Shown: positions 26,260 through 34,374 of the stretch, one piece after another
Numbering within the stretch: the stretch's first letter is position 1
How the letters are laid out: every line of letters starts with the position of its first letter
From: Embleya scabrispora
GTDB lineage: Bacteria > Actinomycetota > Actinomycetes > Streptomycetales > Streptomycetaceae
Assembly (NCBI RefSeq): GCF_002024165.1
Contig: NZ_MWQN01000001.1
Span: 5,270,001 to 5,334,000, forward strand
Reading direction: 5' to 3'
Length of the DNA: 64,000 nucleotides
Translations under genes and position numbers: made by a program
Notes under the pieces: generated by a model
Told to the model about the DNA's origin: nothing
Database searches by the model: none
What the model saw: only the letters and a program-made list of their open reading frames with translations

Positions 26260-27336
26260 ATGAAGCCGAGCGGCGGGCCCGGGCGGCCGGCCGGTTCGCG
26301 GACGAACCGGCCCCGCCAGGCGGACATCGCCCGCCTGGCCGGCGTCTCGCAGCCGACGGTGTCCCTGATCCTCAGCGGCGGTTCGGCGGCGGTGGGCATC
26401 GCCGACGAGACGCGACGCAAGGTGATGGCCGCCGCCGAACAACTCGGCTACGTGCCCGACCCGATAGCGAAGCGACTGGCCGCCGGGCAGAACAACCTGC
26501 TCGGGCTGTACACGTTCACCGCGACCTTCCCCACCGAAATGTCCCACGCCTACCACCCGTTCCTGGTCGGCATCGAGCAGGAGTCCGCGATTCAGGGCTA
26601 CGACCTGCTGATGTTCATCGCCTCCAGCGTGACCGGCGAACGGCCGCACGCCGAGGTGCTGAACCGGGTCCGGCTTGCCGACGGCTGCCTGTTCATGGGT
26701 CGGCATCTGCCGATCCGGGAGATGGACCGGCTCCTGGCCACCGATCTGCCGGTGGTCTACCTCGGTCGACACGACGACTTCGGCGACCGGCTGCCGTATG
26801 TCGGCGCGGACTACGTGACGGCGACGGCGGAGGTCGTGCGTCACCTGGCCGAGCTGGGCCATCGGGACATCCTGTACGTGCGCGAACTCGACGACGCGAT
26901 CAGCGCCGTGGACCGCGAGGCGGGCTTTCGGCGGGGGATGGCCGAGTGCGGGCTCGCGCTCGACGAGGGCGCCGTGGTCCGTACGGACGGCTCCGATCTG
27001 ACCACCGATCGGCTGCGCGGCTGGTCCGAGCGGGGCGTGACCGCGATCGTCACCGAGGCCACGGATACCGACGCGGCGCATCGGGCGCTGCTGGCCGCCG
27101 CCTCGGACGCGGGATACCGCTTCCCCGACGACCTGTCCCTGGCCACCCTCGGCGCCCCCGAGAACGCCGAGCACGGACCGCCGGCGCTGACCGGATTCGT
27201 GGTGCCGCGCCGGGAGATGGGCGCGGCGGCGGTGCGGCTGCTGACGGGGTTGATCGCGGGCGACGAGCGCCTGATCAGGCATCAGTTGATGGGTTGTGAG
27301 CTGGAGGTCGGGCGAACAGCGGCACAGGTTCGCTGA
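26260..27336 (+). CDS. LacI-family transcriptional repressor
   Basis: ATG 26260 has GGAGG five bases upstream (26250-26254). The 358-residue protein carries the LacI HTH at residues ~21-40 (QADIARLAGVSQPTVSLILS) followed by the hinge VADETRRKVMAAAEQLGY-like segment, then a periplasmic-binding-protein-like effector domain with GRHDDFGDRLPYVGADY and LAELGHRDILYVREL. O3 lies in its promoter and O1/O2 in the glycosidase/importer region, so it is the obvious regulator of this locus; the inducer is presumably an imported sugar or its product. Confidence 0.92.
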   Translation: MKPSGGPGRPAGSRTNRPRQADIARLAGVSQPTVSLILSGGSAAVGIADETRRKVMAAAEQLGYVPDPIAKRLAAGQNNLLGLYTFTATFPTEMSHAYHPFLVGIEQESAIQGYDLLMFIASSVTGERPHAEVLNRVRLADGCLFMGRHLPIREMDRLLATDLPVVYLGRHDDFGDRLPYVGADYVTATAEVVRHLAELGHRDILYVRELDDAISAVDREAGFRRGMAECGLALDEGAVVRTDGSDLTTDRLRGWSERGVTAIVTEATDTDAAHRALLAAASDAGYRFPDDLSLATLGAPENAEHGPPALTGFVVPRREMGAAAVRLLTGLIAGDERLIRHQLMGCELEVGRTAAQVR

Positions 27337-27389
27337 GTTCGCTGCTCCGTCGCAAGTCCCCACCGAATCCGTTCACGGAAGGCTTCAGC

Positions 27390-29003
27390 ATGTCCGAAAT
27401 CAGCACCGAGATACTCGTCGTCGGCGGCGGACTGGGCGGCGTCGCCGCGGCGTTGGCCGCGTGCCGGGCGGGCCGTACGGTCGTGCTCACCGAGGAGACC
27501 GACTGGATCGGCGGTCAACTCACCGCACAGGCGGTGCCGCCGGACGAGCATCCCTGGATCGAGAGCTACGGCGCCACCGCGACCTATCGCGAACTGCGCA
27601 CCGCGATCCGCGACCACTACCGGACCTGGTATCCGCTGACCGGCGCGGCGGCGCGGCGGCGTGATCTCAACCCTGGGGCCGGCTATGTGAGCAAGCTCTG
27701 CCACGAACCGCGCGTCGCCCTGGCCGTGCTGCAGGCAATGGTGGCCCCGCATCTGGCGTCCGGGCGGTTGCGCATTCTCCTGGAGCACGTACCCGCCGAG
27801 GTGTTCACCGAGGGCGACCGGGTGTCCGGGGTGACCCTGTGGGGTCTGCGGACCGAGGAGTCGCACACCGTCACCGCGGACTTCGTCCTGGACGCCACCG
27901 AGACCGGCGAGTTGCTGCCACTGGCGAAGGCGGAGTACGTGACCGGTGCCGAGTCCCGGGCGGAATACGGCGAACCGAGCGCGCCGGCCGAATACCAGCC
28001 GCTGAACATGCAGGGCATCACCTACTGCTTCGCCGTCTCGCACCACGAGGGCGAGAACCACGTGATCGACCGGCCCGCCGACTACGACTTCTGGCGCTCG
28101 TACCGGCCGGACTTCTGGCCGGGGCCGCTGCTGGGCTTCCTCGCGCCGGATCCGCGCACGTTGAAGCCCGAGGCCCGCACGTTCGTTCCGAATCCGGCGG
28201 GCGATCCGCTGGCGATCACCGCCGACCAGAGTGCCAACGCGGGCGGCGACGACCTGTGGTTGTTCCGACGCATCCTGGCCAAGGGGGTGTTCGAGCCGGG
28301 CGCGGTCGACTCGGACATCACACTCGTGAACTGGCCGTTGAACGACTACTGGTTGCGGCCGATCATCGAGGTCGGCGCCGACGAGGCCGCCGCCGCGCAC
28401 CGCGAGGCGAAGCAGTTGTCGTTGTCGGTGCTGTACTGGCTCCAGACCGAGGCGCCGCGTCCGGACGGCGGCCGGGGGTATCCCGGACTGCGGCTGCGGC
28501 ACGATGTGGTGGGCACGGCCGACGGGTTGGCCAAGTCGGCGTACGTGCGCGAGTCGCGGCGGATCCGGGCGGTGACCACGGTGACGGAGCAGCACGTGTC
28601 TCGGGACGTCCTGGGCGGGGACGCCATTCACCACTTCCCGGACTCGGTGGGGGTGGGCGCGTACCGGATCGATCTGCATCCGTCGACCGGCGGCGACAAC
28701 TACATCGACGTGGCCAGCATGCCGTTCGAGATCCCCTTGGGCGCGCTGCTGCCGATCCGGATGCGGAACCTGCTGCCGGCTGGCAAGAACATCGGGACCA
28801 CGCACATCTCGAACGGGTGCTACCGGCTGCACCCGGTCGAGTGGAACGTGGGGGAGGTGGCCGGGCACCTGACGGCGTATTGCCTGCGGCGGGGCGTCGA
28901 GCCACAGGCGGTGCGCGAAGATTCCGCGTTGTTCGCCGAGTTCGCCGCCGAGTTGGAGGCCGCCGGGGTGGAACGGCGGTGGCCGGCCCCGGCCGGGTAC
29001 TGA
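27390..29003 (+). CDS. FAD-dependent oxidoreductase (FAD_oxidored family)
   Basis: ATG 27390 has GGAAGG upstream and is 53 bp after lacI, so probably cotranscribed. The 537-residue protein opens with the Rossmann FAD motif ILVVGGGLGGVAAALAACRAG and WIGGQLTAQ (residues 8-48), typical of the PF12831 FAD-dependent oxidoreductase group, which frequently accompanies sugar ABC systems and is often annotated as xanthan-lyase-related without proof. A FAD-contacting C-terminal stretch, LLPAGKNIGTTHISNGCYR, is also present. No signal peptide; cytoplasmic. Reaction unknown. Confidence 0.85.
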   Translation: MSEISTEILVVGGGLGGVAAALAACRAGRTVVLTEETDWIGGQLTAQAVPPDEHPWIESYGATATYRELRTAIRDHYRTWYPLTGAAARRRDLNPGAGYVSKLCHEPRVALAVLQAMVAPHLASGRLRILLEHVPAEVFTEGDRVSGVTLWGLRTEESHTVTADFVLDATETGELLPLAKAEYVTGAESRAEYGEPSAPAEYQPLNMQGITYCFAVSHHEGENHVIDRPADYDFWRSYRPDFWPGPLLGFLAPDPRTLKPEARTFVPNPAGDPLAITADQSANAGGDDLWLFRRILAKGVFEPGAVDSDITLVNWPLNDYWLRPIIEVGADEAAAAHREAKQLSLSVLYWLQTEAPRPDGGRGYPGLRLRHDVVGTADGLAKSAYVRESRRIRAVTTVTEQHVSRDVLGGDAIHHFPDSVGVGAYRIDLHPSTGGDNYIDVASMPFEIPLGALLPIRMRNLLPAGKNIGTTHISNGCYRLHPVEWNVGEVAGHLTAYCLRRGVEPQAVREDSALFAEFAAELEAAGVERRWPAPAGY

Positions 29004-29017
29004 GCCGTCGCCACGGT

Positions 29018-29065
29018 GCCGGGACGGCCGGCCCGGCGGGCTCACCAGACGCCGGCCGTCCCGGC
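29018..29065. terminator. Bidirectional terminator after the sugar locus
   Basis: A perfect 15-bp stem, GCCGGGACGGCCGGC at 29018-29032 and its complement at 29051-29065, with an 18-base loop, lies 15 bp after the FAD gene stop and before the convergent membrane-protein gene. There is no T-run. Confidence 0.8.
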
Positions 29066-29157
29066 GCGGTCCATCGGGATCGGGATACCGGTGTGCGGCC
29101 TCCGGAGCCTTCGATGAGGTCTCCAGTGGCTCGGAAGAGGGCGCACGCGGTGGGTCG

Positions 29158-29952
29158 TCAGCCCAGGTAGCCGAGGGCGGCCACCGCGCCGAGGCCGCCG
29201 GCGCCCATGAACAGGGGCATCAGGACCTTGACCTCGACCTTGGCACCGGCGCGGAAGCGCATGGACTTCGGGGGGCCGAGGGGGTACCAGCGCTTGCGGC
29301 CTATGGGGATCGGCCACAGGATCGGGCAGCCGGAGACGGTGAGTGCGTCGCCGATGCAGTGGGTGAGGGCGCCGAGGGCGATCGGGAGGCCGACCCACCA
29401 GTACTCCTGGCCGGGTCCGGTGAAGAACCAATCGGAGCCGTTGCCGGGGCGGTTGAGGATTTCGACCAGCATCCAGGTGCTGGTGCCGCCGAGCAGCCAG
29501 ACCAGGATGTCGCTGTGCAGGCGGGCGGCGCGCCACAGGAGTCCTTCGATGGCCAGGACCATGTGCACGAACAGTACGCCCAGGACGCCCCACCGGCCGC
29601 CGTAGGCGCAGATCGCGGAGGCGGCGAGGCCGACGAGTCCGGCCCAGACCCAGGTGTGGGTGAGCGTGCGGTGGCCGCCGTTGCGGCGGGGGTCGCCCTT
29701 CATGCGGGTAGCCCTGTACGTGGCGCTCGCGAGGGCGTCCACCACGCCGCACAGGACCATGGATATCGGGCCGAAGGAGCGGGAGACGGTGGCGGCCTTG
29801 TGGTCCAGGTCCGGCCCCAGGGCGGCGCCGGCGCAGATCAGGCCGCCTACCACGAGGACGGGCCAGGGCATCGGTTGGCCGTAGGCGTCGGCGGCGGCTC
29901 CGACGGCCATCCAGGCGCAGGCTCCGGACAGCGAATGGGCCGGTCCCATCAT
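29158..29952 (-). CDS. YdjM-like membrane-bound metal-dependent hydrolase
   Basis: The start was set at ATG 29952 (MMGPAHSLSGACAWMAVG), with AAGGAG about 12 bases upstream; the frame extends 31 residues further with no membrane or family features. The 264-residue protein has several membrane helices and the motifs GPDLDHKAATVSR and NGGHRTLTHTWVW; the spaced His/Asp residues (DxDH; HRxxTH) define the YdjM/LexA-binding-associated membrane family (DUF457). Substrate is unknown. It is alone on the minus strand. Confidence 0.85.
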   Translation of the reverse strand: MMGPAHSLSGACAWMAVGAAADAYGQPMPWPVLVVGGLICAGAALGPDLDHKAATVSRSFGPISMVLCGVVDALASATYRATRMKGDPRRNGGHRTLTHTWVWAGLVGLAASAICAYGGRWGVLGVLFVHMVLAIEGLLWRAARLHSDILVWLLGGTSTWMLVEILNRPGNGSDWFFTGPGQEYWWVGLPIALGALTHCIGDALTVSGCPILWPIPIGRKRWYPLGPPKSMRFRAGAKVEVKVLMPLFMGAGGLGAVAALGYLG

Positions 29953-30108
29953 GCGGTTGGTGCTCCTTCTGGTGCCCGGGCGAACCCCGAGCCCGCACAG
30001 TGGGGGCAGCTTATCGTTGGCGATCATGGCGAGTTGCGCGGGCACACCGCGGAACGCCTGCGGCCCGCCTCACGGTTGGAGGCGGGCCAAGGAGCGGCGT
30101 GGTGTGGC

Positions 30109-30312
30109 CTAGCTTTGACGTTTCACGGAGTCGAGGAAAGCTTCCCAGGGACGGGCGTGGAAGAGGAAAGCGCCGCGGGAGGGGTCCTTCGAGTCGCGTA
30201 TGGCCATTGACTGGTCCGGGGCATGAGCAGCTTCCACACACATGCCGCCTTGGTCGTTGGTGCGGCTGGACTTGAACCAACCGCTTGTGGGTATGTGGGG
30301 TGAACTCGTCAC
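30109..30312 (-). CDS. Orphan DUF397 protein
   Basis: The 67-residue product has the DUF397 pattern: WFKSSRTNDQGGMCVEAA, then IRDSKDPSRGAFLFHARPWEAFLDSVK (W-x-KSS, CVE and RDSKxP are diagnostic). Such proteins normally follow an XRE/HTH gene, to which they are often overlapped. Here no XRE gene lies upstream; the sequence before GTG 30312 is instead the tail of an ECF sigma factor in the opposite orientation, and no ribosome site is visible. It may be silent. Confidence 0.8.
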   Translation of the reverse strand: MTSSPHIPTSGWFKSSRTNDQGGMCVEAAHAPDQSMAIRDSKDPSRGAFLFHARPWEAFLDSVKRQS

Positions 30313-30317
30313 GATCG

Positions 30318-30431
30318 ATACGTCTGCACCGGGCCCGGCGGCGGCTCATGAAGGAACTGGGGGCGCCGGCCGCGGATTTGCCCCGCGGCATCCGGACGGC
30401 AGCACAGGTGCGGGCGGAGGCGAAGGCATGA
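30318..30431 (+). pseudogene. C-terminal remnant of an ECF sigma factor
   Basis: In the frame ending with TGA 30429-30431 the sequence reads SIRLHRARRRLMKELG, then APAADLPRGIRTAAQVRAEAKA. The first part is the classic end of sigma region 4 (the R-L-H-R-A-R-R-R-L after the recognition helix). Nothing before 30315 continues it: the frame runs into the reversed DUF397 gene. The stop overlaps the next ATG (ATGA), as ECF sigma and anti-sigma genes usually do. The rest of the sigma gene is missing. Confidence 0.68.
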
Positions 30432-31180
30432 TCGGGTTCGAGGAACGGGCGCTGGAAGAACTGAAGTCCCTGGCGGCCGGTGGTGGCGTGCCGGCGGTCG
30501 AACCGGCGCAGCCGGTGCGGCGGGCGACCTCGCGACGCCGCCGGATCGGGTACGGGCTGGCGGCCTCGGTGGTACTCGCGGCGGGCATCGGGGTCGGCGC
30601 GCCGATGCTCAGTGGTGGCTCGGCGGAGGCGCGACCGTTCGAGGTGGTGAAGCGGCCGGACGGCGGGATCCTGTTCAAGGTCGACGAGTTCCGCAATCCG
30701 AAGGGGTTGGAGCAGCGACTACGGGATCTGGGCGTGCGGGCGGTGGTCGACTACGTGCCGTACGGCAAGCAGTGTGCACCGGGGCGGTATACCGAGCATC
30801 GCCTCCCCGACGGCGGCATGGATGCGCTGTACCACTGGCTGCCCTCCCCGGAAGGACGACTGCTGACAGACGAGGAGTTGGACTTCTACTCCCAGGGGTG
30901 GACGGAGATTCGCCCGGAACTGATGCCTTCCGGGGCCACGTTGGTGATCACCGCGACCCTTACGAAGGTTTCGGCGAAGGACCTGCCCGACGCGGGTGAC
31001 CGCGACGGCCGTCGGGTTCACAACGCGGACAGCTCCGGCAGCACCAATACCTTCCGGCTCGCCGACGGCCCGGTCGCGCCCTGCGCTCTGGTCGACGACC
31101 CGACGGGTAGGGGGCCGTGGGTCGACGACGGCCCGGAGAGGGGGGCGAGTTCGGCACTCTCGGCCGGCCCGGCCCGATAA
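30428..31180 (+). CDS. Membrane-anchored protein, former ECF sigma partner
   Basis: ATG 30428 (MIGFEERALEELKSLAAGG) follows GGAGG. The 250-residue protein has an N-terminal cytoplasmic segment of ~40 residues, one membrane helix (GYGLAASVVLAAGIGVGAPML, near 40-60) after an Arg cluster, and an extracytoplasmic domain (CAPGRYTEHRLPDGG; PSGATLVITATL) with two cysteines. This is the layout of anti-sigma/regulator proteins encoded after ECF sigma genes in actinomycetes. With its sigma factor lost, the role is uncertain. A longer frame to 30242 is part of the rearranged region. Confidence 0.72.
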   Translation: MIGFEERALEELKSLAAGGGVPAVEPAQPVRRATSRRRRIGYGLAASVVLAAGIGVGAPMLSGGSAEARPFEVVKRPDGGILFKVDEFRNPKGLEQRLRDLGVRAVVDYVPYGKQCAPGRYTEHRLPDGGMDALYHWLPSPEGRLLTDEELDFYSQGWTEIRPELMPSGATLVITATLTKVSAKDLPDAGDRDGRRVHNADSSGSTNTFRLADGPVAPCALVDDPTGRGPWVDDGPERGASSALSAGPAR

Positions 31181-31257
31181 CGCTTCTGCGTCCCGGGACG
31201 CGCTCGGTGGCGGTGCGACTCGTTGTTCGCGACTCGCCCCGCCTCCGGGCGCCGAGG

Positions 31258-31506
31258 TCACGCCTCCATCTCGTCGACGTACACCTTGGTGCCGTCGGCG
31301 AAGATTCGGTACTCGCGTGTGTTCGGGTCCTCTTCGTCGAGGTACACCCGGGTGCCGTCCGCGTACTGCTTGTAGACGCGTCCGTTCTCGCCGCCGATCC
31401 CGGGCAGGCCCAGCGCGTGCAGCTCCGCGACGGCCTTGCGGACGCCCTCGGCCATTGCCGCGTCGAATCGTTCCGGGCCCATCTCGTCCCGCAAGGACTT
31501 TGCCAT
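31258..31506 (-). CDS. Small hypothetical protein with repeated YxDGTxVY motif
   Basis: ATG 31506 has GAGGAGG five bases upstream, a very good start. The 82-residue protein has an N-terminal helical half (MAKSLRDEMGPERFDAAMAEG, KAVAELHALGL) and a C-terminal half in which a motif occurs twice: KQYADGTRVYLDEE and RIFADGTKVYVDEM, perhaps beta-hairpins. No family is recognised. It is alone between two plus-strand genes; no toxin-like partner is adjacent. Confidence 0.72.
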   Translation of the reverse strand: MAKSLRDEMGPERFDAAMAEGVRKAVAELHALGLPGIGGENGRVYKQYADGTRVYLDEEDPNTREYRIFADGTKVYVDEMEA

Positions 31507-31678
31507 CCGGTCCTCCTCACGCCGGGCGTCCCGGTTATCCACCAAGGTTGCCAGGCCACCCCCCGACCCCGACACCCCGGATCGAATCGAGGACCCCGAG
31601 GGCGGTGGGGAGTTGACCTCAAGTGCGGTTGAAGTTGCAAGGTGGCGTGGCCTTGTCCTCCGCCTCGAAGGAGCATCC

Positions 31679-32368
31679 ATGACCGCGTCGTCGCGCCACA
31701 ATCGTCACGATCGTCGCTCTCTGCCCGAGGTTCGACGGGCCGATGTCGGGACGATCCTCGTCAGTCCCTGGATCGTGGGTACGCCGGAGCGGCAGCGGGC
31801 CGCCGCGGAGGCGACGCTCGGCGAATGGGAGGGGGTGCCCTGGCCGGACGGGTTTCTCACGCTGAGCTGTCTGCTGAGCGTCGATGGCGGACGGGTCCTC
31901 AACTACGCGCAGTGGACGAACGACGAGGATCACCGGGCGTTCGTCCGGACCACCCGGCCGGGGATGGTGCGAAACATCGACGAGGTGGTGCCCGGGATCG
32001 AACGTCCGGGCCTGATCCGCTATCGCCTCGTCGGCAGCGCGGCGCGGTCCGAACTCCCGGGTGAGCCCGTGCTGGTGGAGGTCGAGGAGATCGAGGCGGA
32101 CGACGCGCCGGCGGCCCGTCGATGGGTCGAACGGGCCCTCGCGGCGGCGGACGACGGGCGGGCTCCGGTCCCGGGCCGCGTCGCCACGCATGTGCACCTC
32201 GACCTCGGCGGCACCCGGGGACTGGCCTACACCGAGTGGGTCGACGAGCGGGCGTACGAGGCGTTCCGGGCCGTGCCCGCGTCCACCCCGGCCCCCGCGC
32301 CCTCGGACGTTCGACCGCTCGGGACGCGTGCGTATCGCCCGTACGGGAGCCTGCGCCGGCCCGTCTGA
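31679..32368 (+). CDS. Antibiotic-biosynthesis-monooxygenase (ABM) fold protein
   Basis: ATG 31679 has AAGGAG six bases upstream. The 229-residue protein looks like two dimeric alpha/beta-barrel (ABM) halves: TILVSPWIVGTPERQRAAAEA with GFLTLSCLLSVDGGRVLNYAQWTNDEDHRAF, and later ATHVHLDLGGTRGLAYTEWVDERAYEAF. The latter WxDExxxxxF pattern is typical. ABM proteins are cofactor-free oxygenases or structural homologues; no biosynthetic genes lie near, so the substrate is unknown. Confidence 0.78.
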   Translation: MTASSRHNRHDRRSLPEVRRADVGTILVSPWIVGTPERQRAAAEATLGEWEGVPWPDGFLTLSCLLSVDGGRVLNYAQWTNDEDHRAFVRTTRPGMVRNIDEVVPGIERPGLIRYRLVGSAARSELPGEPVLVEVEEIEADDAPAARRWVERALAAADDGRAPVPGRVATHVHLDLGGTRGLAYTEWVDERAYEAFRAVPASTPAPAPSDVRPLGTRAYRPYGSLRRPV

Positions 32369-32369
32369 C

Positions 32370-32728
32370 GCTCGCGCGGGCTCGGTCGACTCACGCATGA
32401 TCACCACGAGCAGGCCCGACGCGACCTACAGCGGCAGCAGGATCGGCCCAGGCCCGGACGTGGACCTCGCGGGGGCGGGCCGGCGTGTAGGCGATCAGCG
32501 CGGCGATGCCGTCCGTGGTGGGTGAAGGTGAGGGCGTTGGCGGCGATTCCTCGGCCCCGGTCGAGCTCGTCGGGGTGGACGACGCCGACGTCGACGCCGA
32601 GCACCCAGAGCAGCTTGAGGGCCAGGCGGGGGGAAGCAGGCGGCGACCGCGAACCAGGCGAGGTGTTCGCGGAGGTTGTGTGGCGGTGGGGCCTGAGCGG
32701 TCGGGTCGGTGAGTGCCGGGGCTTCCAT
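32370..32728 (-). pseudogene. Decayed multi-pass membrane protein gene
   Basis: Minus-strand pieces in three frames form one protein: MEAPALTDPTAQAPPPHNLR and HLAWFAVAACFP; then, shifted, LALKLLWVLGVDVGVVHPD and GRGIAANALTFT; then TTDGIAALIAYTPARPR; then GPILLPL followed by TAG and VASGLLVVIMRES. The stop stands where WVASGLL would be expected. At least three frameshifts and a nonsense codon make sequencing error an insufficient explanation. The peptides have the look of a small Streptomyces four-helix membrane protein of unknown role. Confidence 0.7.
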
Positions 32729-33198
32729 GACCACAGCCCTCGCGCCGGCAGGACACGAACGGGGTGGTGGTGCCGGGTGCGCCCGGGCGCCTCGCACCCC
32801 GAGCCGCGCCGGCTCGGGCGCGGGCTGCCCGGCCCCGTCGCGCCTGCCGCCCCACCGTCGGGCCAGGGCCGCGATTGCGGCTTTGGCCGGATTCGCCCTC
32901 GCCGCCGCCGACCGGGACCTCCCGGAGCGGGGATGCCCTATGTAACAGCCCCGCTCCGATTTCCCGCCCGTGCGTCCGCGCCGGATCGCGCCGGGCCGCG
33001 AGTCTCCTGCTTCGACCAGCCTCCCGCACCGCCCCCGGCCGCTGCGTATTCGGCCACCCGTAGGCGCGTCAGCGCCCACGGCGTGATCGTCGACCGGGGA
33101 TCGACGAGCGCGGCGGAGCCGTCACCCCAGCCCCGCAGGACCTTTTCCACGGCGGGCGGAGGCCGCCGGAGAATTTCGTGCATGGCAGGATTGCGCCG
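32729..33198. other. Gene-free stretch before steA
   Basis: No frame in these 470 bp has a ribosome site, family motifs or coding-like composition that stands out; they lie between a pseudogene and the steA start. A promoter for the steA operon is expected here but no convincing -35/-10 pair is visible. Some residue of the rearranged segment upstream may be included. Confidence 0.5.
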
Positions 33199-34374
33199 GT
33201 GAGGATCCCCACGCTTCGTCGTCGACGGCACACCGAGGACACCGGCTCGTTCGCCCGGGTCGATCGGCGTACCAAGGACCTCACCAAGCGGCTCCGCCCC
33301 GGCGACATCGCGATCATCGACCACGTCGACCTCGACCGGGTCGCCGCCGAGGCGCTGGTCAAGTGCCGCCCGGCCGCCGTGGTCAACGCCGCCGCCAGCA
33401 TCAGCGGGCGCTACCCCAATATCGGGCCGCAACTGCTCGTGGAGGCCGGCGTACCGCTCCTGGACGAGGTCGGCGGCAGTGTGCTCGACCGGATCCGCGA
33501 GGGCGAGCTGGTCCGGGTGGAGGACAACGTCCTCTATCGCGGCGACGACCCGATCGCCGTCGGCACGCTGCTCGACGCGGATTCCGTGGCCGCCGCGATG
33601 GAGAAGGCCCGGGCCGGGCTGTCCGAGCAGATCGAGGCGTTCGCCGAGAACACCCTCAAGTACATCCGCGAGGAGCGCGAACTGCTCCTCGACGGCGTCG
33701 GTGTTCCCGAGATCCGCACCCGGGTCGACGGCCGCCAAGTGCTCATCGTGGTGCGCGGCTACCACTACCGCGAGGACATCGCCGCGCTGCGCCCCTATAT
33801 CCGCGAGTACCGCCCGGTGATGATCGGTGTCGACGGCGGCGCCGACGCGCTGCTCCAGGCCGGCTACAAGCCGGACATGATCGTCGGCGACATGGACTCG
33901 GTCTCCGACCAGGCGCTGCGCTGCGGCGCGGAGATCATCGTGCACGCGTACCGCGACGGCCGCGCCCCCGGGATGGAACGCCTCGACGAACTGGGCGTGG
34001 ACGGCATCGCCTTCCCCGCCACCGGGACCAGCGAGGACATCGCGATGTTGCTCGCCGACGACGGCGGCGCCAGCCTGATCGTCGCGGTCGGTACGCACCT
34101 CACGCTCGTCGAGTTCCTGGACAAGGGCCGGGCCGGCATGGCGAGCACCTTCCTCACCCGGTTGCGGGTCGGCGGCAAGCTCGTGGACGCCAAGGGCGTC
34201 AGCCGTCTGTACCGCAGCCGCATCTCCACGACTTCGCTGCTCATGCTGTGCCTCGCCGCGCTGATCACGATCGCGGTGACCGTGCGGGTGACCCCGCTCG
34301 GGCGCGCGTACTTCCACGTGTTCGGGGCACAGTGGGACGCCTTCGTCTACTGGCTCCAGGGACTGTTCAGTTGA
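33199..34374 (+). CDS. steA: SteA-like cytokinetic-ring protein
   Basis: GTG 33199 gives VRIPTLRRRRHTEDTGSFARVDRRT..., matching the usual Arg-rich start of this family. The 391-residue protein has a cytoplasmic thiamine-pyrophosphokinase-like fold (IDHVDLDRVAAEALV; GVDGGADALLQAGYKPDMIVGDMDS) and a C-terminal membrane helix (LLMLCLAALITIAVTVRV, about 350-370). In Corynebacterium SteA and SteB localise to the division septum and are needed for daughter-cell separation. The stop overlaps the TTG start of steB, so they are translationally coupled. Confidence 0.88.
   Translation: MRIPTLRRRRHTEDTGSFARVDRRTKDLTKRLRPGDIAIIDHVDLDRVAAEALVKCRPAAVVNAAASISGRYPNIGPQLLVEAGVPLLDEVGGSVLDRIREGELVRVEDNVLYRGDDPIAVGTLLDADSVAAAMEKARAGLSEQIEAFAENTLKYIREERELLLDGVGVPEIRTRVDGRQVLIVVRGYHYREDIAALRPYIREYRPVMIGVDGGADALLQAGYKPDMIVGDMDSVSDQALRCGAEIIVHAYRDGRAPGMERLDELGVDGIAFPATGTSEDIAMLLADDGGASLIVAVGTHLTLVEFLDKGRAGMASTFLTRLRVGGKLVDAKGVSRLYRSRISTTSLLMLCLAALITIAVTVRVTPLGRAYFHVFGAQWDAFVYWLQGLFS

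Noticed and set aside
29158-33200. Genomic island or biosynthetic cluster
   Set aside because: An ABM-fold gene is present, but there are no tRNA/att repeats, integrase or biosynthetic genes; the block looks like decayed resident DNA.
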